The position numbers and the translations under genes are program-made. A stretch of DNA of 64,000 bases from Pomacea canaliculata (taxonomy: Eukaryota > Mollusca > Gastropoda > Architaenioglossa > Ampullariidae), in NCBI RefSeq assembly GCF_003073045.1, contig NC_037590.1, forward strand, positions 33,798,327 through 33,862,326. The letters are read 5' to 3'. Below the pieces are notes generated by a model. It worked only from the letters and a program-made list of their open reading frames with translations. It ran no database searches and was not told the DNA's origin. Shown in pieces: positions 32,058 to 41,392 of this stretch (positions are counted from its first letter, which is position 1; each line of letters begins with the position of its first letter).

Positions 32058-33033
32058 TCAGTCTGTTTTTTTAAAGGCAACCATAGCATCAACTTTGTGA
32101 ATAGTGGTGGAGAAAGAATGGAGGCTCACCTCTTCAGAATTTATGATAAAGTGGGGACCAGATTCACCCCATGCAGATGGTGCTTCGGCATCTTTGTCTG
32201 TATAAACCAAAATGTCAAAGGTACCTGAACAGAAAAAAAGCAAAACCAAGTCAAGAGATTGGCAGGGAAACACTGCTTATAACTCTGTTGAATAACATTG
32301 ACACATCACATTACACAGCAGTATTCAATCTTCAACACTCAACAATTAGCCAGAAGAACTAAAAAATCCTTATTAGTTAAAGTGATGGATAAAAGCAACA
32401 AAATGTTAGTACAATTCCATTACAAAATAAAACCACGTCATGTCTGTCACTGTTGGGTTGATGCAATTGTACGAGTCACGATCAAAGATCTCCCCACCAC
32501 ACACTCATATCACATTACATAAGCATTTCTGTTTTAATATGTACATTTAAAATATATATTTTGGCTTAGAATGCAAAAAATGGACAATGAGTGGTTAAAA
32601 AGAAAGCTGAAGGATAAAGCATGTTAGTGATTATGCTTTTCTGTAAAGCAATACTGATTTTACAAAATTTTAGCACAAAAAGTAGTCAATCAGGGCTTCT
32701 GCTTACGCAAAAAATTGCATACAGTATGCATTAAAAGTTCGGAGGACCCCTTCAATTTTCATCAATGGGGTCCCCTTCAAATTTGGGCGAAGAACAGGGA
32801 CCCCTTAAAAATCTGAAGAAGAATTTAGCCTTAGCAGAAGCCCTGGTCAATGTTAATGACAAATCATGTGATCAGCTAAGCATAGGTTTTAGCTAAACTT
32901 AATCACAGAAACAGCATGAATGAAAAACTTACAGAGAGATTCCAGAAGTGGCAGAAATGTGACTGTTGCAGTGATCTGACGAATAATAGATTTTATTTCT
33001 TCTTTCACTTTTTTCTCTGTTTTGTCTCTCTTC
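32058..33033 (-). pseudogene. MAD2-like C-terminal fragment, block B
   Basis: Better preserved than the block A copy. Exon-like piece 32933-33033 encodes KRDKTEKKVKEEIKSIIRQ plus ITATVTFLPLLES; piece 32058-32224 encodes FDILVYTDKDAEAPSAWGES, then FIINSEEVSLHSF and KVDAMVAFKKTD with a TGA. These match the last two exons of the MAD2L1 spindle-checkpoint HORMA protein, including the C-terminal 'seat-belt' region. The intron has GT-AG ends, but by my reading the phases do not agree: phase 2 meets an exon that needs phase 1. No upstream HORMA exons are seen. A relic is likelier than a working gene, but a misread base at the junction would change that. Confidence 0.75.
32691..32845. mobile_element. 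155-bp TIR element (MITE) in block B
   Basis: Perfect 13-bp inverted ends, CAGGGCTTCTGCT and AGCAGAAGCCCTG, are flanked by a 6-bp duplication GTCAAT (32685-32690 and 32846-32851). Block A has the uninterrupted single site at 18462-18467. The inside is non-coding with a GGACCCCTT motif in both orientations. The ends resemble hAT-type MITEs, although only 6 bp of duplication are exact. Confidence 0.85.
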
Positions 33034-33743
33034 CTGAAATTGAGCAAGAAACACTGATAATTCCATTTATGATCCATCAAAAACATTCAAAACAAAAGAA
33101 TTGCGCCTAATTATAAGAAAGGTAAATGACCTACTACAAGATCATAATAAACTGTTATTAAAGCAACTTTAATTAAAAAAATAATAATTTTTTGCAGTTA
33201 CAGGACAGTAATTTAATACTTGAAAGAGTTTTTTTGTAAACAGTCTGAGTTACACTTAATTAAGAAAGAAAGACCTGCAGTTTTCAGGAAAGCTGCAGGA
33301 ACACAAGATGAAAAATAAATTTATGAATGAAAAAGCTCACTAAAATCAAATCAGCAAGATCACTATCCAGGTGATCAAACAGCAAAAATAGAACAAGGAT
33401 ATGGCACAGTGCCAACTGGGAAAGCTGGCTAGAAAGCCAACAGAATGTCAAACAAAACAACATTTGTCAAATGTCTTAAGTCTTATTTTAAATATTTTAA
33501 TTTATTTTAATTTACAATGCTTAATTTTGTTTCTTGACTAAGATTTCTAAAGAAAAGAAGAAAATACAGAAACTTAATTTCCTATTAATCAAAGCTGCAT
33601 CTATAGTTATGGCCATTCAGCTCCATCTAGCATGTGTTTGAGAGAGGGAAGGGGGGAGGCATTCTTGACGACTGTGAAATTATTGCAGTTAAAAATAATA
33701 AATGAGGATAATTAAGACACTTCATCGAAAATACTATACTTAC

Positions 33744-34582
33744 TATAGGCCCCTTCGGGACATGTCTTGCATGTGCTCGAGTTAGTATGAAAGGGGAACA
33801 GCTGCTGTTACAGTCTGTTCCACAGTTGAACAGTGCTGCGAAAAAATGACAACAAAAATATCCAGCACATCTCCACTTCGTAGGTACACTAGATCCAATT
33901 TTATTTACAGCACACTTTTTTTTTTTTTCTCCAACTGGTCGATCTACCCTTGCCCTATGCGCCTGTTTGTACGTGCGTCTGTACGTCAGCGTGAGATAGG
34001 CTAGCTGTTTGAAAGTGTGGCCAAATTATCCCTGTAAACGCGTGTGTACGTGAGAGAAAAAGAGCGAGGAAAAATTGAGAGGGTAAGTGTATATGTGAGC
34101 GAGAGATCGAGCACGCACGTACGTTATTTTGTGTGTGTACGTACGTGTCACGTTAGTCGATAACATGTAGTGTATTATCAAAGTATACAAAATAATCTGA
34201 ATCTTTCATCTGTTGAACAGACTATATATAGCTGTATTCGCACGTACCTTCGCAATGCAGTACTTTATAATATATATAATATATGGTCAATTCATAAACG
34301 GCTTCTCCAGTTTACCCCAATTTAACCCCACCACCTTGCAAATTCTATCCATATAAAGTTTGTTGAATAATAACCGTTAATTCATTTCTCTATCTGTGAC
34401 GCTACATGATTCGTGGAAATGTTCTGAACTCACAGAGTTGAAATATGGTAATCTATGAGAGTCTGTCGCTTATTCTATAAACACCCGAATGCGAGTGGCT
34501 CAATGTCTTACCGTCAACTGCAGAAGTAAAAGACGACACGCAAAGTAGAAACATTACGTACTCCTGGAATGTATTTATCCAT
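33744..34582 (-). pseudogene. Small secreted Cys-rich protein, altered copy, block B
   Basis: Counterpart of the block A gene. Exon 34512-34582 has a 4-base GTAA insertion that shifts the original start out of frame. The same insertion creates a new in-frame start, so MFLLCVSSFTSAVD still gives a short signal-like peptide. Exon 33744-33835 carries a 32-base insertion relative to block A that shifts the frame after about ten codons. The CQTCPEGAY part is therefore lost. Read as a broken copy. Confidence 0.6.
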
Positions 34583-35275
34583 TTAGTTCATTTCATCAGT
34601 CTTCTCTTGAAGTAAATCTCAGCAGGAAACAGGCACACACGAAAAAAATACACTTTTAGTAACTGCAGATAGACGCAGTTCGCAACACTCACATACACTT
34701 GTACACAGTAGAAGCTCGAAGGATTGCTGTTCACCAAGCGAAGTTCTGAAAGTAAGAGAATCCAATGTTGACATCAATCATAGCTTCCCCGTTAAAATAT
34801 GTCATTGTTGTCCTTACTCTTTGCACGTATTCCTCACACTGTCAGGGTTTCTATATCGTTTTCTCTTCGCTACAGAGAAACGCGTGTCTCAGCGGCTTCG
34901 AGCTCAAAACTTTGCCGATTGTTTCGCGCCGTCTGCTCCACCCTTGAAAACGAAAACGAGGCTTCTGAATATCAATGTGCGACATGCGGAAAGTTGTGTT
35001 GCCTAGCAACAGGCACACACACAGCTGTGCACTGCGGTCTCGCATGAAGTTCCCCTGCCGTGGCTTTCGAAGTGTCGAACCAGAAAAGGCACGATCCATA
35101 CCAGTAATCCACTGCGTTTCAAAAGATAGAAGATTAAAATGTCAAATAAACATACGGTACTGCTTTTGATAGCATCAATAGTTACGATCGTTTTATTTTT
35201 TTAACTCTGTAATATATAGTCTTTATCTCTCCTTCTAATGATAAACAATTATAATGGAGACAATTAACGTGAGTT

Positions 35276-36060
35276 GACAGATCTGTACTTCCTCATACTT
35301 ACACCAAGTGAATAAATAAACTGTTAAAATCTGAAATGTGCGAACTATTGTTGCTGCGGCACTGTGTACGGAATGGCAATTGTCAACTATAAACTCAGTA
35401 AAATAGGATTTTATTTCCCCACAGCGTGTGCCTATATCTATCACAGAGAGAGAGAAAATTTCTGGCATAAATCAGTTAATTTATATGACTTCAACATTCC
35501 CGTTTGCTTTGTCAGAAGTCAGTTTTAAGTGTGCGTGATTTACAGCAGAGCATGCACAACGATTTAGTCGATCTTCCATTTAATATTCCAGAACACAAAT
35601 GGCTCCCTCGGAATTATGACCTGAACAAGTTGTCCTCACTGGTTCTCCTCCCAAGAGAACTACATTGCATTCGAGTGCTGGGCACTGTTTACACAAGACT
35701 TTACGTCTGCTACGTGAAATGTGATCGTTCACACGGCGTCAGCAACACAAAAACGTTCAAATTTCGTTCTGCATTTTTTTCTGTCAGGTGACCATCCTTA
35801 CCTGTCGTGGGACCTCCAGCTGTGAAAACTCTATTCATGTACACCGACCCAACTATGCAAGGTCTTCATTATTTTTATATACACGACTACCTACTTTACA
35901 TTTACATTGAGAGCTGACAACAGCTGCCCTCAGAACAACCTTTAGACTCATGCCTTCGGCTGTTCTCGCTAGGAATGAAAAAAAGACAAAAAAAGAAAAG
36001 AGTATAGAACTTGCTTGTAGGTGAGGTGTTATTCGGAGTGATAGAGGTTTTAATCAAAAA
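35276..36060. other. Spacer, no gene recognised
   Basis: Contains a 95-codon open stretch on the plus strand (35504-35791) without recognised motif or homologous partner in the window. Not called as a gene. Confidence 0.35.
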
Positions 36061-36071
36061 GAAAATTATCC

Positions 36072-36660
36072 TCAACGTTTAAAAGCTTCTTTAAAGCAAT
36101 TTGCTTTAAAGCAATTTAAGCAAATCTTAAGCGAACCAGGATCAAGCACCACTAAGCACTGTTGTAAGCTTGCAAAACTGTCTGCAGTCGTCCAGCATTT
36201 AGTGTAATGAATTGTTCGGCGCATCTGTCTGAACACAGGTTTATAAACGGGTACCAGATGCACACTCAGATAATAGGACGCACCCAGACTGGGCAGGGGT
36301 AGAGATCTGTACGCACGTGGTACAGTTCCGTAAACAAGGTCGAGTGTGGTCTGACTCAGGGTAGTAGGACATGTCACATACTGGTCGTAGGTCTGAAGAA
36401 CCGATGTTAGGTCACAGTGATTGAAATCTCCTAATATAACTTAGGAGCATCAGGACAAATCAGTCGTGATTGTGAGTCACATCTGCGATGCACCGTAACG
36501 CATTGGAAACATTTGCCCTGGGATGAATATACACAAGGGTGAACAACAACTGGGGGAATTCTCTCGGGAGGTGAAATGGGCGAAGCGAAATCATGAGAAG
36601 TTCAAGGTTGCTAGTACACATCCTTAATAACCGTATTACAGTGCCTGTTGTTGACATAGA
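36072..36660 (-). mobile_element. Non-LTR retrotransposon endonuclease relic
   Basis: Read on the minus strand with frame breaks, this is the C-terminal half of an apurinic-type endonuclease. Segments seen are LRPFHLPREFPQLLF, TLVYIHPRANVSNAL, a degraded LGDFNH motif, TCPTTLSQTTLDLVYG, and LPSLGASYYLSVHLVPVYKP. The catalytic 'SDH' motif reads 'SYY', and stops interrupt the frame. A dead fragment; the reverse transcriptase part does not follow here. Confidence 0.7.
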
Positions 36661-36879
36661 AACTAGTACTAGTGAGGATGAAGAAAATGCAGTTCAGACA
36701 TTTTCGTTGCATTCTGCAATGCCAACACATTTTTTTTATTAATACATACAAGAAATATAATGTATTGGAATTTTATTGACCATTTGATGGAGATCCAACC
36801 TACCATGACAATGTATCTTTACTCCTAACTGTGTGTGTCTGTATGAGTATGTATGCCTGCCCTTGTGAGCAAAAGAAAA

Positions 36880-36962
36880 ATTTCTGTCTTGGGTATCCTC
36901 GACGGACAATAAAGTTTGTTTTGATTTGATTTTGATTTGATTTGATTTTATTTGATTTGATC
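36880..36962 (+). repeat. Retroelement-like 3' tail with TTTGATTTGAT repeats
   Basis: A GACAATAAAGTTTG motif followed by tandem GATTT/TTGATTTGAT units. This arrangement is common at the 3' ends of non-LTR elements in many animals. No body of the element is clear to the left, so it is probably a very short 5'-truncated insertion. Confidence 0.5.
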
Positions 36963-37289
36963 AATGCTGCCAGTAATTGACAAGAGATGTGTACTCCCAA
37001 AAGCTGAGAAAGTTTTTTTTTCTTTAACAAATAAGTTTAGTTTATTTTCTATTTAAGTATTTAAAGTTTAAACTTTTAAACATATCTATTTTGAATTCCT
37101 AAAATTAAATTTAATTTTTAACAGTTTGAGCCATACCATTAACGGAAACGCAGCCATACCATTAACGGAAACACATATGCTCGCGGTAAATATAATTTTA
37201 ATAAACCTCACCAAAACCTGAAAGGTCAAATCAGGTCACACGATTTTAGTTTGGCTGAAATCTTTCACAGTTCAATCAGCTCCATAAAA

Positions 37290-38114
37290 TCATTGTTCCT
37301 CATCACGACAATCGTCGGCACCGGACACATCACTGTCATGATCATTCACTTCGCCCTCAGATGAGCATTCATCGCAGCTGGCGGCCGCCTCCTCATAACA
37401 CATGCAGCGCTGTCGCTGGCACTGCTGCGGACGCTTGGGCTGCTGTTGCCGTCGGTTCTTGCTCCGAGCCGCATGACGAGATGGTTGGTTTGAAGGAGGC
37501 ACGCTGTCAGAGAAGCCGTTGCGGGCGCTGGCCGCCTCATTACGCATGGAGCGCCGTCGCCGGTTCTGCTGCTTGGGCTGCTGCTGCTTCTGCTGTTGCT
37601 GTTGCTTCTGCTGCCGTCGCTGTCGTTTTTTCGTGCTAGCCGCACGACCAGACGGTAGCACGCGCCTTCTACGTCTGGAGGGCTTATCCTCTACGAGCCG
37701 AAGGCGGAATCCTGGTATGTTTCTCTGATTAGACGTGGTCTTGCGTGAACCAGAAGTTTGACGACCTCTTCTCATCCTGCACTCTCTGCTCGTGGAAGCC
37801 TGCGACTCCGCATAGGAGGAGGCTTGCGAGGACAGCTGGTTGATGTGGCGAATCAGACTGAAGCGGTCTTCCGTGATCTCCTTTACCCGTCCGGCTTGGA
37901 TGGCTCGTTGAAGCGCCGAGTTGATCTGGTCTATGGAGTATTTGCCAACGTCGCGGCACAAGCGGTTGCGGATGGAGGTGAGCGAGTAGCCGCGTTGATT
38001 GCTGAGCTTCTTGATGGCTTTCACCAACTGGGACATTGTCAGCCGAAGACGCATCCTCTGTCCCCGTCCTGTAGAGCTGCCTGGAGCTGACATGGTCGTC
38101 GCTGACTTGGTCAT
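37290..38114 (-). CDS. Linker-histone (H1/H5)-like protein, Gln/Arg-rich, copy at 37 kb
   Basis: Intronless, 274 residues, paralogue of the 28-kb gene. Residues 1-25 are identical; the winged helix (24-87) differs at about a dozen sites (for example SLTSIRNRLC, KYSIDQINSALQ). The middle is strongly basic: RMRRGR, PSRRRRRVLP (145-154), then KKRQRRQQKQQQQQKQQQ (162-179) and NRRRRSMRNEAAS. A second unit follows (QRQRCMCYEEAAASCDE) and then an acidic tail. The motif of basic residues then (M)x(Y/N)EAA occurs twice, so the tail was probably internally duplicated. The start at 38114 is chosen over an upstream Met because the TATAAAAGG lies between them. By family this should be a chromatin protein; a sperm-chromatin role is an inference. 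The tail evolves faster than the DNA-binding domain. Confidence 0.75.
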   Translation of the reverse strand: MTKSATTMSAPGSSTGRGQRMRLRLTMSQLVKAIKKLSNQRGYSLTSIRNRLCRDVGKYSIDQINSALQRAIQAGRVKEITEDRFSLIRHINQLSSQASSYAESQASTSRECRMRRGRQTSGSRKTTSNQRNIPGFRLRLVEDKPSRRRRRVLPSGRAASTKKRQRRQQKQQQQQKQQQPKQQNRRRRSMRNEAASARNGFSDSVPPSNQPSRHAARSKNRRQQQPKRPQQCQRQRCMCYEEAAASCDECSSEGEVNDHDSDVSGADDCRDEEQ

Positions 38115-38195
38115 CGCAATCGCCAGGATCTGCCGAGCTTGCTCAAATCTCTGGACGGTCAGCAAAATGAAGGTAGCGCTTGGGCTAAACGGGGG

Positions 38196-38204
38196 CCTTT
38201 TATA
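38196..38204 (-). promoter_or_regulatory. TATA box of the 37-kb linker-histone-like gene
   Basis: TATAAAAGG on the minus strand about 82 bp upstream of the ATG, with the same flanks as at 29247-29255. Confidence 0.7.
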
Positions 38205-38314
38205 CAAAAGATCCATCCCAAAACTGGCGTAAGCGTTGCCGCGTAACGCTGTTGTCCTAGTAACAGAACTACACGGTAGATGGCAGGTTTTTTTTATTAT
38301 TGGATGTTTGTATC

Positions 38315-38840
38315 GCAATAACGTGGCTTAATATAAAAACTTGAACTAAGTTCTTATTGGTGCATGCCGGAAAATGTATTTTCCAAAATTGTTGGCCGTA
38401 TTGAATATTTCGGTAATTTTACAGCTTTGGAGGTTGCCATGTGAGTCACAGCACGATCTACACATCTATGGCTCCAGGGAAAGCAATGACGTCGTGGTCT
38501 ATGGCACAGCAAGTAAAGCCACATCATTGCTAAGCGACCTGCCGCTGTACAGACGACTAGTTACTATGGTGATGGTTTCTGCGAAACTGCGTCTAATGAT
38601 TCACATTTTTTCATCACGCGAATGGTTGAACAAAACTACGGTAACTATAAAACAGATCTGAAAATTAGAGATCTTTTGTACGTAAAGCGTTACGAGTCTG
38701 GCAAAAGACGCCATATAAATGTTTTATTATCATCATCATCATCATTATTATTAAAATATGGTGACAAAAAACTTAGGACGTAATAAAATCAATAATTATA
38801 TGTTGATGGGGATTTTATTCAGGCCACAGAATCATGCATC
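38315..38840. repeat. Linker-histone upstream segment, copy at 38 kb
   Basis: Homologous to 13230-13770 and 29380-29900. The AGATCT hairpin is imperfect here (AACAGATCT at 38651 paired with AGATCTTTT). An ATC/ATT trinucleotide run lies near 38730-38752. Confidence 0.6.
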
Positions 38841-38989
38841 TCGATCTTTTGCGCTATGGAAATATGAATCTTTGTAAGGGCGCCTGGAAAATAAAATATA
38901 AATAAAATAAAAACTCCAAATGATTGCAGATAAACCACGAACTAAATATACGTCCGTGGATAATTAAAGTAATTAAAAAAGTAATTTTG

Positions 38990-39300
38990 TAAAGCACATT
39001 TTCAGCTTACCGTTAAGGAAAAATGTATATTTAAATCCACTTATTCTAAAATGTTTTCTCAGTCTTATCCTTTCGACTTGAAATTACACTTAAAAACCCT
39101 GATTATCGTCCAGGTTGCCCACGTATGGGTATGCATGCAGTTATTAAAGTACAAGCATACTGTGGCCTAAAGTGAGCTGCTGGACTGTTGCCATTAGCTC
39201 CGGCTTTGTGTGTTCAGAGTTTGAGGAATCCTTTCACCCAAATCCATTTCACAAGATGAGTTGTTTTTTTTCCCCTCATTCCATCACATGGCTATTTTTA
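38990..39300. repeat. Diverged third copy of the block A/B left end
   Basis: Resembles 15220-15520 and 30400-30700, with shared stretches such as CCACTTATTCTAAAATGTT, GACTTGAAATTACACTTAAA and GTTATTAAAGTACAAGC. There are many substitutions and indels. It follows the third histone-like copy just as A and B follow theirs, but is older or faster evolving, and the MAD2/secreted part is absent. Confidence 0.6.
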
Positions 39301-41300
39301 GCAGTTTTTCTATAATCTGGCATTTGCATTAGGAAAGGCAAAAATGAAAAAAAATACTTTGATTCCCTTCTAGTATTTCTACATACAAAGTCCTATTCAA
39401 CAGGCTTTCTCACTTATGCTGTGGCACAACTACAAAACTGTAAACTGGCTTGCTGAGAAAAGTGGTGAGCAGCCACAGATTATGAATGAAGCAAGAAAGA
39501 CAAATCATATACTCCATGCCTTTAACAGGCAACATGAAAAAGTAATATGTAGTAGTATGTTGTAGCATCATGTAGTTCCTTAATGCCATATCAGCAACAA
39601 AGGCCACATCATGGCAAGAAAGTTCAGAAATGCCACACCATTCAATGTAATTGGAGAAACTTTTGCAGATGAAGTTGCAACAGAAGCTGCTTGGAAACCA
39701 GTGAAAGCAACAGTCGAAAAAGGCAAGACTTCCTGCCAGGTGTGTCAATGCAATACGGAAAGAGGCAGCACATGGCAGGTCTCATCACAATGCAAAAGAT
39801 TGATTCAGAAGATGCATTCTCAAGAAATTTCATGCACTACCATTATCTCATTCTTTTGGATCCGATCAGTCATCACAAACTTATCTTGAGGTTATCTGGG
39901 ACTGCAAACCACCTAAAAATCCATCCCATCGAAGTCCAGCAAGATGTTCTTGAGACTGAGCTGATGCTATTCATCTTTAGGAGGCTGGGCCAACAGCTGG
40001 CCATCTTCTACAACTAGCAATACATGAACAACAAATGTTGTGAACATTTTATCATGAAATTCTGCAGTCATCCAGTTTCTTGAAAAGACACCAGGAAATT
40101 TTTTTTCAATGCTTATGTAAATAACTGTTAAGGTTCAGAGCAGTGACATTTGCTTGAAATCCCAAGTCTGAAGTGATATTATTAATATATTTTAGTACAT
40201 GGGTAACATGAAAAAGCCAGAGCAGTTCATTTTTAGGTAGTGCAACCTGAAGATCATATTTAGGTGCTAAGTACTTATAATAGTCAGTGGCTTGTTACAC
40301 TGACCTTTCCAAATCAACATTTTATTCACTTTAGTTTTTAGCATAAAATTACCTGGAAATAAAATATTTTAAAAATTCATAACCTGGAAGCTTTTTGAGC
40401 TAGAGAAAAAAAGCTTGATCACTTGAGAGAAAAATCTATTCTTCTATGTACTTTCCCTTATTACTGATTCAAAAATCCCCTAGGAGTATACTGTATATAT
40501 GACATCAAAAAAGGTAGAGTGTGTTTGTGTGTGTAGTTCTGGCTAAGGGTTGAGCAAAAGCACAACGTTTGTCCGAACGTGTGAGAGCATGGACGTGTAT
40601 TCGCTATTTCGGTGAATTATGCATGCATACGACCTTCACCCAGCATGTTACGACCTTCACCCAGCAAACACGTTAGGCCACTTCCGGTTTTGCTTTCGCC
40701 CCACAACAAAAATCAGTTCGTCCCAAGACCGAAAAGTCAAATCATCCCAAACCCAAACAACAAATCGATCACCGATGAAACAAGTAGCCATTAACGTGAA
40801 ATACTTGTATAAACAAGTCTGCGGTGTGAAGCCATCAAGCTAACATTTTTTGTAGTCGACACATGGGTCGACCTCATTCCATCACGCTTGACTGACCACA
40901 GTTTGGAGAAAAAAAAATGTATAACTCCCTGCTGGCCTCACAAGTATCAAGAAGGAAGGCGTGTCCAAGCACTAAAATATCACGGCTGATCAAATTCCAT
41001 TTTGACAATCCCTCGAACTGTAAACACACGAATAATATCGATTATTTATTCGAATCGACCGTATGTGATCTAAGATTCCATCTTTTAGGTCAAATCAGCC
41101 AGTGACAGGTAACCCTGCATCGTGATGATCATGGACACAACGCGTACACCTGTCACATATTTTAATAAATGTTATATTTTTTTTATATAAGTTAACCTGT
41201 CGAAAAAAGGTAAACTGAAATACATTTTCTCAAGGACGTATATTTGTTACCGATGGATCAGTCTTGGTCGATGGTTGTCAAATGACTTGACCTGCATTGT
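39301..41300. other. Intergenic DNA, no gene recognised
   Basis: Open stretches at 39611-39889 and 39691-40017 overlap in different frames and carry no recognised motif. A degraded element is possible but not demonstrable by eye. Confidence 0.4.
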
Positions 41301-41330
41301 CACATGATCAAGCAACGTATCTTGTTGAGT

Positions 41331-41336
41331 TATAAG
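41331..41336 (+). promoter_or_regulatory. TATA-like box of fucosidase copy 3
   Basis: TATAAG about 60 bp upstream of the ATG at 41393. The corresponding place in copy 4 (near 49470-49485) reads GTGAAAAGCGCGTGA, without a clear TATA. Confidence 0.4.
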
Positions 41337-41392
41337 CGCGTGACACAGGAAGAGCGAAATCAGTCAGGCTCGAAGTAGCGACAACAGTTGTC

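Larger units (their letters stand above)
30180..35275. repeat. Segmental duplication block B
   Basis: Sister of block A with very high identity in coding and non-coding parts. It lacks the 943-bp retroinsertion of A and carries its own 155-bp TIR element. It directly follows the upstream region of the 28-kb histone-like gene, just as A follows a broken histone-like copy. The duplicated unit therefore probably included both. Confidence 0.85.

Noticed and set aside
35504..35791. 95-codon open stretch after block B
   Set aside because: No motif, no paralogue in the window, no splice partner. A chance frame cannot be excluded.
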